DNA of 64,000 bases from Leptasterias polaris (GCA_037783415.1 JAZGTN010000028.1:1-64000), one strand, 5' to 3'; shown: positions 46,276 through 57,545, counted from the first letter of the stretch. Notes: generated by a model from the sequence alone, not told the origin. A program made the numbers and translations.

Positions 46276-46540
46276 AGACGGTTTTCAGTTTGAATTTGGA
46301 GGTAATAGTAATACATGTAGATGTTAAATTTTGCATCGGGGATAATGAATATAATTTAGTTTGTACCCTTACACCGATGTGTGTTAAGCACTGTATACTC
46401 AGTACTTTCCCCGAGTTCTGTGAAAAAAAATTCCACAGGCAAATCACTCGGGTGGGATTCGAACCCACGACCTGTGGTAAGACATCTGCTCTAGCAATGC
46501 AAAGGTCGTGACCTTTGCACAACCTTAGTGTATTTTCCAA
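46276..46540 (-). repeat. tRNA-derived SINE (minus orientation)
   Basis: On the minus strand the head contains the B box GGGTTCGAATCCCACC at about 46463-46448, preceded by CTAGAGCAGATGTCTTACCA. The body includes GAACTCGGGGAAAGTACTGA and CACACATCGGTGTAAGGGTA. A plus-strand open frame across the B box gives RVGFEPTTCG, a translated-SINE artefact rather than a protein. Confidence 0.75.
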
Positions 46541-46990
46541 ATCCTAACCTTAACCTAACCCAAGTGAATAAATCACATGGGGTTTTTGGAACAAATGATT
46601 GTCACTCCAAGCACCCAATCATGTCCTGTAGTAACTGTCCATATAGCGCTCCTATTTTTGAGATGGAAATATGAGTACAACAGAAACTTTAGAAAACCAA
46701 AGTGTAAACCAATAAAATGGAATTCTATTTATAATCTTTCAAACCTTTGCTCAAAATCAAAGGACAAGTGGTCAGGAATTGTCTCCGATTGCAACATGTG
46801 CAGAGCAACACCTCATACCATTAGGGCTTTTTGTTTCACATTTACCATGAGAAGAAATTGGTGATAAATCCTGTATCCGCTTCTGTGATGGAGACCAATG
46901 ATTTAGAGCTTCCTACGGGCTTGAATTCATTGCCTCTGGAAGTTCCACAATAGATTGTCAGTTAAAACAAATTGGCACCTGCATTTGTAC

Positions 46991-47366
46991 TTAAAGGCAC
47001 TGAACACGTTTGGTAATTACTCAAAATATATATTAGCATAAAAACTTACTTGGTAACCAGCAACGGAGAGCTTTTGATAGTATAAAACATTGTGAGAAAC
47101 CACTCCCTCTGAAGTAACGTAGTTTTTGAGAAAGAGGTAACTTCTCACTAAAATAATAAAAGACTTCATGCATGAAGTCTTTTATTAGCATCTGAAAGCA
47201 CACAGAATTGTGCAACAAGGGTGTTTTTTCTTTCTTTATTTTCTTGCAACTTCGATGACCGATTCAGCCCAAATTTTCACAGGTTTGTTATTTTATGCAT
47301 ATGTTGGGATACACCGAGTGACAATACTGGTCTTTGATAATTACCAAACATGTTCAGTGCCTTTAA
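46991..47366. mobile_element. TTAA-flanked MITE (376 bp), family AGGCACTGAACACG
   Basis: TTAA (46991) then AGGCACTGAACACGTTTGGT; the right end is the complement with one mismatch, ACCAAACATGTTCAGTGCCT then TTAA (47363-47366). At the centre is a 34 bp perfect palindrome (47154-47187) around AGACTTCATGCATGAAGTCT. No ORF. I associate this family with echinoderm genomes. Confidence 0.85.
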
Positions 47367-49308
47367 GGACAATTGCAATGTTAATTGTTCAACTTGGAAA
47401 TTAGCCCTTAAACTTTGCACCCCTACCATCTGAAAATCACGGATCCACCCCTGATGTATTTGACATTAACCCTCCTACTGTTCGCAACATTTTCAAGTGA
47501 GTTGACCAACCATTTGAAACCATTCAACTGCCCAAGTTGTGTATGGTGGCACAACTGTGCACAGAACTAACTGTGTACTGTGTACATGCATTCCCTCATG
47601 GTATCATATTACAAGGCTGGCATAGCTTATCTATCATTCAAAACCACAGTGAATGGTATTGAATGGTCAGACAGCAAGAGGGTTAATATGATTCTTTTTC
47701 CCACTACATTTCACTGATAAAGTGATATCAAATTACTTGGAACTATATTTGACCCCAAAATGTATACACTGGTCAACTTTTTTCCTGTTTGTAATAGGTA
47801 ATTATACCAATTTTAATACTCACATCTCTTCCTTCCTCCATGCACAGACATGGAACAGTTTTTGGTAAATGGTCAATTTCAAGTGGGTGCCTTATGTGTA
47901 TGTGCCAAGCTTGTATGTGCTAAGATTGCAGGTGCAGAGTTTGCTAGGTGCTGAAATGACCAGGCTGAATTTCATGGCCCTTCTATACAGCAAAATTCTG
48001 CTCTTACACTAAAGTTACAGCCCATACATGAAGATGCACATGCTCTACAGGGCCCCCTAAGCACAGAAATCCAGGCCTGGAGTTACACGGAAGCCACGGC
48101 CTCCCACAGACTTTAAGATTTTCCAATGGAAGTGTCCTTTGCAAAATAAAAATTGCATTACCCTCTCAAAGTTGAAATTCCAAGCATGGAAATCAGTGGG
48201 AAGCAGTGCCACCAAATTGAGTTGGATGCATATTTGTTTATGCCGAGTTTGTACCAGAATGCTTTTGGCTAAACTAAACCACCACATTTTCAGGCATGAT
48301 TACAAAAAATATTACCATAAAAAAAATGTGCATCATAAGTTTTAAAATCAGAAAGAACAAAAACCTGTAACACTTGGCTTGGCCTCATAAAATACAAAAT
48401 ACACACAAACTTAACTTTCTGCATTTCATTTATGTGCTGTTAATTTTTCGCTACATGTACCTTGCTTTGTGGTTGTAAACTTACAAAACCTACATTCTTA
48501 AAACATAAAGTATTACATTTTGATGTTTACTACAAGAACTTTTCAACAGAATCTCTCTATTTTCTGACCAAGCTTTTTTTTTTTTTTTTTTTACCAGATG
48601 GACAAAATAACATCATGGGAATACAAAATTATAATGCAAAGTACCCATATTGCAGGAATCTGTTTATGTGAACTTAGTAATCATTTTCCATGTTTAAGGT
48701 TAGTACCTAATTTTTCTTCCTTTGACAAACAAGCGCTTTTATAGAAAGCACCAGGATTATTTCTGTTCTCTTTCGAGAAAATATGGAGTTTGTTCACCGT
48801 GAATCGATCAAGCCTTAACATGGTATGCATTAGAGTCTCAAAATTCCCTCACATACGCTGAACACAATGAAATATCCAGTTATTATAAATAGCCCTGATA
48901 CTTCATGGAGGCAATACAGTTGCCTCCGTTGCCCTTGGTTATTGCCTTGGTGCCCTTGAAAAATTCTACATGTAATAGAAATTGACAATTTCCTCATAGA
49001 GGTGCTCTTTATACCAAGGGAAACACCTTGGTACCCTTGCCCTTTAAAAAACAAAGCATCAGGCATGCCACAAGACACCCCACCCCCAAGGCTTACATGT
49101 ACACTATGACCTGACATTCAACAGGTGGTTGCCCAGGACAAGGACAACTGCATGTACTATTCTTAACATTGGCCCTGGTGAGCACCCTGTTATTCTTCAA
49201 TGCATTCATGTCTGATAATTTAAGGAAGTGGTCACAAGTTTGAGGCTTGAAGCTGAGCAACCAGTAATGTGTGATTCTGGGTGGTCTGGATTCTGGACTA
49301 TTATTCCT
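47367..49308. other. Intergenic DNA downstream of MED7
   Basis: No gene seen. It includes a T-run at about 48574-48592. The MED7 3'UTR must lie at the right end of this stretch. Confidence 0.5.
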
Positions 49309-50037
49309 TCATATTGAATCCACAAGATTGCACATCAGCTTGTCCTTGTGATAAAACGTCGCCTCAACCTCCTTCTGTCCATTGACTTCTTTTTGCTTCT
49401 CCTTAGTCTCCTCTTCAGCAGTCACTTTCACTTCCTCAACCTGAGGCTCCATCCTTGCAACAATCTTGCTGTCAATGTGTCCCATGTTGTCAGGTAGCGA
49501 GCCAAAGCAGCTCTGCAGAATCTCCGTAACCTTTTCCAGATGTCTCTGGAAGCGTTCAGCCGTCTCCAGCCGCTGCCTCTTCTGCACTTCCATCATGACG
49601 CGGAGTGTCTCACGAGCCTGGTGCGGCCGGAACTCATTGATGAGATGGTGCATGTGGATGAAGAGCAGTTTAATGTCATCGATCTTCTCCTCCCGTTTTT
49701 TACTTCCTGGTGCTGCTACCATCACATCTAGCAAGTCTATGAAGTTAAACAGGATAGAGTGATTGATCTTTTTCAGCTCCTTCCGGTGATCGAAGACCTT
49801 TGGGTGAAGACGACGCAGATTTTGTGACTCCAATGACCTGATGATGACATCATTGGGTGTGAACCCTGCCCCAAACATGTTGTAATTGTCTCTGACTTGT
49901 GCTGGAGGTCCAGGTGCAGAACCATTCTTGACCCTTTCATCAGTGTAGTTGTTTATGTACTGCACGGGTGGCATGGGCAAGGCACTGACATTCTGTGACT
50001 CTGCCATGTCTCTGTCAGTGTCAGACTTTAATACCAC
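49309..50037 (-). CDS. MED7: Mediator complex subunit 7, main coding exon
   Basis: The frame encodes a protein strongly matching animal MED7: [20 protein letters not shown] (Met codon at 50005-50007), then [70 protein letters not shown] and [20 protein letters not shown] followed by a coiled-coil-like [13 protein letters not shown]. From that Met it is 232 aa, close to human MED7 (233). MED7 is a hinge subunit of the Mediator middle module, pairing with MED21, and acts in the nucleus in Pol II initiation. The exon's 5' edge is either CCTCAG|GTGG (50037) or an acceptor a few bases upstream. The C-terminus ([18 protein letters not shown]) is less conserved. Confidence 0.93.
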   Translation of the reverse strand: MVLKSDTDRDMAESQNVSALPMPPVQYINNYTDERVKNGSAPGPPAQVRDNYNMFGAGFTPNDVIIRSLESQNLRRLHPKVFDHRKELKKINHSILFNFIDLLDVMVAAPGSKKREEKIDDIKLLFIHMHHLINEFRPHQARETLRVMMEVQKRQRLETAERFQRHLEKVTEILQSCFGSLPDNMGHIDSKIVARMEPQVEEVKVTAEEETKEKQKEVNGQKEVEATFYHKDKLMCNLVDSI

Positions 50038-50677
50038 CTGAGGTAATTCTAAAAACAAAAGAAAGTCATACAACTGTTCAGTTTATGAGTCATGTAATCA
50101 AGTTGACAATGAAGGAAACTTCATTTTCTATTCAAGCATTAAATCAAATATATATCATGCTGTGATATTGAGATGAGCTCAGTACGCAGTTTTACCTGGT
50201 CCACCAATTGAATATAATATTAACAGTAACACTACCACTAACTTCTTTTGCAATGGTAAATAATTGATAACAAATACACACCACCTGCTTGATTTATCTT
50301 CTTAACTTTCTTAACCTTAGTCTATTTTGCGAGACTAGCCCTCACCGGAGTTCAGACAACCCGTCCGTCGAACAACTCGACAGTCAGACAACTCAACGCC
50401 GATAGGTCAGACAACTCGACCGGTCTGACTCTGACAACTCGACAGCTTGGCATGTTTGTTATCACAATATCAGTAAGACTAGAGTCAGACAGCTCGACCA
50501 AGTGCCAGGACAAGTCGACAGCTGAATGACTGATCTCCGTTACTGACATCAGTGACAATGGTTACACAAATTTCTGTATTTTTTTTCTAGGTATGACATT
50601 TTGGATACGAAGTGACTTGAGTTGGGTTTGACATGTATGAACGAAGTGACCGACATCGGATTGACTAGCCTAAGCCC

Positions 50678-50740
50678 TACTCCTAGAACTATGAGGTTCG
50701 ATCCGCTATCGTCTTGACCTCAGTCATAGTTCTAGGAGTA
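50678..50740. repeat. 63 bp hairpin element (TACTCCTAGAACTATGAG family)
   Basis: TACTCCTAGAACTATGAGG and CAGTCATAGTTCTAGGAGTA form the arms. It is the same family as 7870-7929 and sits 3 bp outside the foldback at 50744. Confidence 0.8.
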
Positions 50741-50970
50741 CCTTAGCCCCATTAATAGTGCCAATACTCTGGACTTCCTCCGATCCTTGGCCCTAGGCCC
50801 ATGTACCTCCAGGAGGCGAAATAATTTTTAGAATAGAAACTCACGTTTTTAGGCCGAGATTTTTTCCCCAGTTGTCACTTATTGTAGCTCATTTGTGGAC
50901 AGCACATTAAAACGAAAATGTGCGTGCTTGTTTTGGTGTAATTTATGAAGAAATTTGAGGCGATACTGAC

Positions 50971-50994
50971 CTGATTTGACTGCCCGGCATCCAT
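50971..50994 (-). CDS. MED7: Possible MED7 first coding exon (MDAGQSNQ)
   Basis: ATG at 50994-50992 opens eight codons, MDAGQSNQ, ending CAG|GTCAGT. Joined to the acceptor at 50037 the frame continues [15 protein letters not shown] into MED7 without a stop. This would add an N-terminal extension absent from human MED7, so it could instead be a 5' leader exon with translation starting at 50007. The exon lies within the left arm of the inverted repeat 50744-51818, and a mirror copy with a damaged donor is at 51561-51591. Confidence 0.45.
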
Positions 50995-51006
50995 GATGTT
51001 TGCTAA

Positions 51007-51018
51007 TGCGCATGCGCT
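51007..51018. promoter_or_regulatory. NRF1-type palindromic site TGCGCATGCGCT
   Basis: A match to the NRF1 consensus (YGCGCAYGCGCR-like) 13 bp upstream, on the minus strand, of the putative first MED7 ATG. The mirrored arm has GCGCGCATGCGCATT at 51541-51555. NRF1 sites are common in promoters of housekeeping genes. Confidence 0.4.
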
Positions 51019-51821
51019 GACAAGTGACATACAGCGCTATGACCTGTGTAGTCTTTTTCGTGTCGTTCGTCGCGATCATCCGCCGCGGCTGGCCCCAGTT
51101 GCACATAACAGAACTAGCTACGTCACTAGGCAATTCTTCATCACACTCGGTGCGGTAAGCATTCATCATTTCCTTCCATCTTAACATTTCCTACCATCTT
51201 TATATAATAATGTGTGTGGGTTTCTGTTTTTTTTCCAATATAAGTTATGTAGATGGTCAATAAGAATTGTATCGATTGTTTTTCTTATTAATATTCAAAG
51301 TTTATGCATCAAAAACTGAAGTTTTTGCCCCTGCACAAAAAAACCCTGTTTTCTTCTGTCAGATTCCCTGACTACTACCAATATATACATACAGTAAATA
51401 TTTGTGGTACCTGACTTTTTTTTCTTCTTCAGAAGCCTGACGTAATCACTTGCAAGTAAACCACATCGCAAGAAAACTGCTGAAGCAGCGACTAGCTAGT
51501 AGTACAGACAGGTCACACACACACACAGCGCTGTATGTCAGCGCGCATGCGCATTAGCAAACATCATGGATGCCGGGCAGTCAAATCGTGTCAGTAACGC
51601 CTCAGATTTCTTCATAAATTACACCAAAACGAGCGCGCACATTTTCGTTTTAATGTGCTGTCCACAAATGAGCTACAATAAGTGACAACTGGGGAAAAAA
51701 TCTCGGCATAAAAACATGAGTTCCTATTCAAAAAATTATTTCACCTCCTGGAGGTACATGGGCATAGGGCCAAGGATCGGAGGAAGTCCAGAGTATTGGC
51801 ACTATTATAATGGGGCTAGGA

Positions 51822-52317
51822 GTTCCGCCCCAACTTGACAATCGCACCAACTATAGTTGGGACTGGTCCCAACTTGAGTGTTACAGTTGGGGCGTCCCAA
51901 CTGTAGTTGGGATAGTACAGGGTACCAGCGGAGTTCTGGTTGTGTGTGTGAAGTGTGTGACAAGACGAAGACTGAAATCAGCACTCTAATTTAGTGCTGA
52001 CTTCAATTAATTAAGAAAAATCCTATGCCAGCACCTTATTTGAAAAAAACAAAACTTGAGACCGTTCTTCCCATCCATACAATACGCTGATTGCGGCAGT
52101 GGGAGCTCCCCGCCTCACACCCCCCCCCCCCCGACCGCATGTCACAGTTCCCATTATTATGATTGATCACTGACAGTGACACTGTATCGTTTCTGCGGAG
52201 GCTATCTTGTTGAGTTCTATGGGCGATCCCAACTACAGTTGGGACGCCCCAACTGTAACACTCAAGTTGGGACCGGTCCCAACTATAGTTGGGACAATTG
52301 TCAAGTTGGGACGGAAC
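51822..52317. mobile_element. 496 bp element with ~90 bp inverted ends (AGTTGGGAC-rich)
   Basis: GTTCCGCCCCAACTTGACAA through TGTAGTTGGGAT is mirrored at 52225-52317 with few changes. Each arm itself repeats CCCAACT/AGTTGGG palindromes such as CCAACTATAGTTGG. It begins 3 bp after the end of the preceding foldback. The interior has a C-tract (52119-52132) and no gene. Confidence 0.85.
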
Positions 52318-52504
52318 AGTGCTAGGGCCAAGGATACGGAGTGGATTGGCCCTATTCAATCATGGGGCTAGGCGCCGAGTACACTACAAATAGGTCACAC
52401 TAAAAGCCATCAACTGCCAAGGCCTGACGACAACTGCCGACAACAAATTTTAAATGCACTTTACAACAATGTTTGAACAAAAATAAACCGTAAAATATAT
52501 CTGA

Positions 52505-54023
52505 AAGAGTCATATGTATCCAAATCACCTTCAATCTGTTGAAAAAGTTTTGTTTTTAATTGTAAAAAAGTGTTTTTATACCACGAATTAGTAACGACAA
52601 GTACTGTCCGCCTTGTTGCTTTTGGACCGTACATAGAAGATACCATTATTATACTACAGGGGGTGCTGAAAACGGCAAGTTAAGTTGTCTTTATTTTAAC
52701 GGTATCATTTGAAAAACTAACATGCTACTAGAGTAGTAAAATGACAGCCAGTAAATATTTCTATGTCTTAAAAAAGAAAGGACAAAATAAAGAAAGAACG
52801 AAAACAAAATAAGCCCTTAGAACTTACTCTTTGCATAATGGTATCGTCCAAGTGCGTTCCAGATGCATCATGGCGGACACTTCTTTTCGTTACTAAATCG
52901 TGGTAATAAAACCTTTTTTTACAGTCAAAAACAAAACTTTTTCAACAGATTGAAGTTGATTTGGATGTTGGGCGCAATCTTTGAAGATGACCTTTTTTTT
53001 AAATCGCGCGGTGTGCCATTTTTTTACGGCGCAATCTTTGTTTCCTTGCATGATTTTAAAATTTGCGCAGGGTAGCTCTGGCACAAACTTTGAACACCGC
53101 GCGATCTTTGTCGTTCAACCGTTATCTTCACCACCCCCCGAACAAAGATATTGACAAAATAGGGAGACCGCCAACATAGGGCTAGATAGCTCAGTTGGTA
53201 GAGCGCCGGCACGTTAAACCGGAGGTCGTTGGTTCAAATCCCGCTCTAGTCAATTTTTCTTTGTTCAACCCAAAAAAATATTGAGCTGTAAGAAGAAATT
53301 TTACCTCAATAGTTGTAAAGAGTATAGTTCGTAGTTGCAAATGCTGGATTTTCACGTATGTCTGAAGCGATTCTTTTGTTCAAAAACTTGGAGAATGGTG
53401 TAAAAACAGGAATGCTCACGAACTGTAAGTTCATAATTTCTTTTGACAAAGGATGCTGGGATGGGATACACAGTTCAAGATGGCGATGGTTGTGTGTTGC
53501 CGAGTCCGTGCTTCCACCCCGCTAATAAACTCCCATGGGCCATAGCTTACAGTGCAAAATGCTTAATATTCAAAATTACACAAAATAATTAAATATACTT
53601 AAAAGTCTCACAGCTTTTTACATTTAAGGGGAAATTATTTATTGACTCTTGAACTTTTATTCTCTGCTCAAATGGATATGGGGAGTCTGAAGGCTTGTTG
53701 TCGAAGCTGATAAGTAATTTCCCTTGCAAAACTCCTCAAAGACTTCCTCCATTTTTGCAGTGATATCGTCAGCTTGCTTGTCATATCCTGTTAAGTGTCA
53801 TCTCATGCGATTCACCGCGCCAGGACGCGCTTGTCCGGCAGGAAATTGTTTATGCAAACTGTGTAGTTCGTGTCAATGTCGTGTCCCAGCCGCGCAATTT
53901 TTACTTGTCTGGGCAAACTTCAGTTCAAAAATTGCGCGCACGCAAATTTAAAAATTGGCTTGCGCGATTTAAAAAAAAGGCCATCTTCAAAGATTGCACC
54001 CAACATGGATACATATGACTCTT
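52505..54023. repeat. Complex inverted-repeat block with shared GAGTCATATGTATCCA ends
   Basis: AAGAGTCATATGTATCCA at about 52505 is mirrored by TGGATACATATGACTCTT at 54006-54023. A second inverted pair lies inside: 52519-52590 (CAATCTGTTGAAAAAGTTTT) against 52895-52960. GCAATCTTTGAAGATGACCT at 52974 is mirrored by AGGCCATCTTCAAAGATTGC near 53980. It looks like a partly duplicated or nested foldback transposon enclosing the tRNA-like sequence. Confidence 0.55.
53180..53251 (+). tRNA. tRNA-like sequence, anticodon position GTT (Asn), probably a pseudogene or SINE head
   Basis: 72 nt with standard geometry: acceptor GGCTAGA/TCTAGTC (seven pairs, one G-T), D arm GCTC-AGTTGGTA-GAGC, anticodon arm CCGGC-ACGTTAA-ACCGG, variable loop of 5, T arm GTTGG-TTCAAAT-CCCGC. 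A box TAGCTCAGTTGG and B box GGTTCAAATCC are intact. Against function: the base before the anticodon is C instead of the near-universal U33, pair 31-39 is C-A and pair 51-63 is mismatched. No CCA is encoded, as expected in eukaryotes. Confidence 0.5.
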
Positions 54024-54027
54024 ACAC

Positions 54028-54765
54028 ATATAATAATAATAATGGACATTTGTAGTGCGCCATATCTGTCAGAAAGACACTCCTGGCGCAATGAAAAAGA
54101 ACTCTGCTAATGACGGTACTTAGAGCTTAGACTAAACAAGTGAGTTTTCAAGTTAGTTTTGAAGCTGGAGAGAGTGTCTACTAGTCTGAGGTTCAGTGGG
54201 AGAGCATTCCAAAGAGATGGTCCAGCATGTGAAAAAGAACGGTCTCCCCAGGAATGTTGAGGAGCATGGTGTTTGTACAGCGAAGCTGTCTTGTAGAAAC
54301 ACTTAGCTGTATTGAATCCTGGATGTATCTAGGAGATGTGCCATGTATTGAATGATAGATGAGGAGTAGAACCTTGAAATGAATGCGTTCATGAACCGGG
54401 AGCCAATGAAGAGATTGTAAGATTGGAGAGATGTGTGACATGCGTCTAGTAAGTGTAACCAGTCTGGCAGCTGAGTTTTGCAGTCGTTGAAGGCGGTTTA
54501 TTTGGTTGTCAGGAAGGTTGATAAGGAGAGCGTTACAGAAATCCAAACGTGAAGAGATGAGTGCATGAACCAGTATTTCAGTAGCTTTCAGGGTCAGGGA
54601 TTTGCGAATATAGGACAAGTTACGAAGCTGATATCTGATAGATCTTGATATTGCAGATATATGTTGATTAAGGCTCAAATTTGAGTCTATGACGACACCA
54701 AGATCTCGACATTTCCGGGATGGTTCAATTTGTGACCCCCCGATTGAGATTGGATGTGTTGATAT
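54028..54765 (-). mobile_element. LINE E: 3' fragment of an L2/CR1-like LINE
   Basis: The minus strand encodes CRDLGVVIDSNLSLNQHISA, LTLKATEILVHALISSRLDF, LQRLQNSAARLVTLTRRMSH, LHWLPVHERIHFKVLLLIYH and ends near FHMLDHLFGMLSH, the post-RT segment of an L2/CR1 ORF2. The 3'UTR runs to a TAATAATAATAAT tail at 54029-54041. The 5' truncation is near 54765. Confidence 0.85.
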
Positions 54766-55401
54766 TTTACTCAGTATTTTACTCAGTTACTATATCTAAT
54801 GGTTTATTTTTGTTTAAACATTGTTTGAAAGTGCATTTAAAATTTGTTGTCGGCAGGTTGTCGTCAGGCGTCGTCAGTTGTCGGCTTTTAGTTTGGCTAA
54901 AATTCCGAAGCACGCCACCACTCTAGCTCCCTCAATATCTGGGTTAACTGAATATATACAGCAAAAAACAGGAAAATTGAACAATTCTAAAGGCCTTAAA
55001 GATCTACTTCAACGATAATTGAGAAATAAAACAAATTTCTGAATCTCATACGTAATGTTATTAAGTATTCTGAATTTGTAGATTGGATTGTTTTACACCA
55101 ATATTTTTTTCGTAATTTTAACTGAAAAAATTAAACCTTTCTTGGGGTTTTAAAAAACTCGCGTGCTTCCATGGCTCCCTTCATAGGCACTGTGCTTGTC
55201 CAATATTAAAGCACTTGCATTTACGCGCACCACAAACCCACTATAGGATACGTGCGTGAACCAGCGAATGAGGACGTACTTGTTGGGACGGGAAACCAGG
55301 AAGTAGCGAGGTGTCGTGTGTTTACACGGTAACTATGTATGATGATCTCATTATTCGAAGACATTCACCAAGTTAAGACGAGATAATTTACCGTCCTGAA
55401 C

Positions 55402-55722
55402 TCATGTGCTGTCGGTGGATGTACTCGGAACACAAATAAGAATCCAGATGTGAGTTTTTTTACCGATTTCCATGAGAGATCCTGTCCAGAGAAGGGGGTG
55501 GGTTTCGAGACCAACACACGGAAAAACTTCACGTTGACAAAATGGACAATGATTTGTAGTGCCCATTTTACGGACGACTGTCGGGATTCAACATCGCAAC
55601 TAAAACAACAGGCTTACGCCAGGGTCAATTCCAACCATGAAAGCGCCAACTACAGTGCCATCACATGCTTCACAAACGGAGAGTCAGACTGGACAGGCAC
55701 AGAAGCATCAAAACATACTTCT
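55402..55722 (+). pseudogene. THAP-type zinc-finger exon, probably frameshifted
   Basis: The frame reads SCAVGGCTRNTNKNPDVSFF, then FTLTKWTMICSAHFTDDC. The C-x4-C ... W ... C-x2-H spacing and the CSAHF motif are those of a THAP DNA-binding domain (Cys codons 55405, 55420, 55555; His 55564). No in-frame ATG follows the upstream stop at 55384. The usual end motif seems to appear in another frame (APTTVPSHASQTESQ from about 55641), which implies an indel. The block ends at a strong donor, TCT|GTAAGTAG (55723). It is either the first exon of a THAP gene with a start upstream, or a decayed copy. Confidence 0.55.
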
Positions 55723-56599
55723 GTAAGTAGCATATTATACTATATACAATAGTTTTAAATGTTTGTTGATAATAAATAGCCACAGGTTTCATTCAAACTG
55801 GTCATCACAATGTCACATCAAGTTTGGGAAAAATGCAAAATTAAACAAGTGGTATTCACACCAGCACTGGTGTTTTGTGGTAGCACTTTGATGGCTTCGA
55901 TAATCTGCTCATAAACACAGGCTGTTTAGATAATCTTCCAAGTTAGCTAGTGGACAGTACAAAGGAAATATTCAAACATAATCTCCCCACTCCAAGCTGT
56001 GTACAATTGGGCTTTGTTAAGATCTCGTTTGTACTCTTAACCTTTTGAGGAATCCTAGATGTATTAGATCCTTTAAATAAAAAACAGTGACTGCTTAATT
56101 GGCAGTTTGAATTTTCTAGATAAATGCCGTTTCCAACAGCGCCATTTCAAATGCTAATGGTACGTTGACGTTAATGGAAATATATAAGTTCATTCAAGTA
56201 AAATGTAGATTACTAATAATTTTTCAAAAAAATAAAAAAAGTTGAAAACATAACTTCTGATAATTATGTGTCAGAATACTTTTAAAAACCCTTTTCAGGT
56301 GTTGTGCTAGCAGTGTTCCCAGCTTTCTTTCAAGTTAAACAAAACAAATAATGAATCCTTTCCTGTGATAATGATCCGTTTTATGATGTGTGCCTTATAC
56401 AATTTGTACAACACTGGCTTTGCCCTGTTTGGTGGTTATTGTCTGTGAACCTCAAGCCATTCAAGCTATAGTTTCTTTGAGAAGCCACAAGGTTTTAATG
56501 AGCAGAGAATGACCTATAATGAATATTGGTTATTCAGGTTTACAAGAATCTATTCAATGAGAAATGTTAGATAATTGTTGTTTCTTCATATTCTTAATA
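55723..56599. other. Candidate intron or spacer, no gene seen
   Basis: AT-rich sequence between the THAP-type exon and the next open block; no ORF resembles a known family. Confidence 0.4.
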
Positions 56600-56605
56600 A
56601 TTTCA

Positions 56606-57097
56606 GATTATGTAAAGAGAATCATCAAGGCGGCAGTGCTCCTTTGTCAGCAGGGTGAGAAGACATCCAAGTCCAACTCCAATTTTCCTCAACTTGTCTG
56701 CAATCCTAGCCCCCTATCAACCACGGAAACAAGACCAGACAAGGACACTGCTGTGGAAAGGTGAAGGTTTAATTTAATAACTGAACCTGTTGGCAGACCT
56801 CAACCCAAACCAGGCATTGAAGATGTCCAAGAAATACAGAGCAGGCCGGGAAGCATGATGGCAGGTACAGAGAGCAGAGCGAGACAACAACGGAAGAAAA
56901 GCAAAGTATTGACTGAGGAAGGTGATGATTCATCAATAGCAAAGAATAGCACAACTGGGAAGTCCAAGAAAAGAACAAAGGCCGATGATGATGGTTCAAA
57001 GAAGGGACAAGGGACGACAATTCAGGGGAAGAAGTCTGGGTAGAAGAAGGGAGGAAGTTCTGGAAGAAAATTATTAGGCAAGCAGGACAAAAAGTGA
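56606..57097 (+). pseudogene. Lysine-rich coding-like block interrupted by stops
   Basis: After an acceptor-like AATAATTTCAG the plus frame reads YVKRIIKAAVLLCQQGEKTS to RPDKDTAVER, hits TGA (56762), and continues in the same frame with EPVGRPQPKPGIEDVQEIQS, MMAGTESRARQQRKKSKVLT and KSKKRTKADDDGSKKGQG to a TAG near 57041, then GGSSGRKLLGKQ. The composition is that of a basic nuclear protein. It could be a decayed downstream exon of the THAP-type gene; I do not recognise a family. Confidence 0.3.
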
Positions 57098-57164
57098 CCC
57101 CAAAATGTGGTTAAGGGAAAATTGTAAAACATGCGATAATACAAATTAATGTATCCCCTGTTTC

Positions 57165-57440
57165 AATGAGGTGATCAGGTTGGTGTAGAGGTATCTTTCC
57201 AGATCTTCCACCTCTAGGACTCTGGTTCGAATCCCGCTGGGGGCACTATGTGGACTGGGTTATCAGTCCCTACTTGACTGCGTGTGCTTTCCTGAAATAA
57301 TTCTCTGGGGTTTTCCTCCCACATCTAAAACTGAAACTTCCTTGTCTTCTCTCCATTTGGTTCTTGGCTAGTACAGTGATTAAGTTCACTTTTCTGAGAG
57401 TCCAATTGGCTTCACAACCAGAATAAATGAAATGAAAATT
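57165..57440 (+). repeat. tRNA-derived SINE
   Basis: Head with A-box-like GATCAGGTTGGTGTAGAGG and B box CTGGTTCGAATCCCGC, body with GGGTTTTCCTCCCACATCTA and CTTCTCTCCATTTGG. The head is too irregular for a working tRNA. Confidence 0.65.
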
Positions 57441-57545
57441 AAGTCTCTTTTGTCATCCTAAACATGTATTGAAGAGATACAGTTTGCTATGTAAAATTAA
57501 TGAGCAGCCCCAGTTTGTGCTTATTGCATGGTGAACTACAGAAGT

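Larger units (their letters stand above)
50744..51818. mobile_element. 1.08 kb foldback / inverted duplication over the MED7 promoter region
   Basis: Arms of about 290 bp, left 50744-51030 and right 51540-51818, are inverted copies with scattered differences. The outer ends TAGCCCCATTAATAGTGCC and GGCACTATTATAATGGGGCT match the short hairpin at 7655. Inside the arms are TGCTAATGCGCATGCGCT and its mirror, and ATGATGTTTGCTAATGCG next to the MDAGQSNQ codons. The ~510 bp between the arms is CpG-containing without an ORF of note. Confidence 0.85.

Noticed and set aside
46290..46511. ORF ending RVGFEPTTCGKTSALAMQRS
   Set aside because: This peptide is the well-known translation of a SINE tRNA-like head on the opposite strand, not a gene.
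49466..49762. Plus-strand ORF of 98 codons
   Set aside because: Antisense shadow of MED7.
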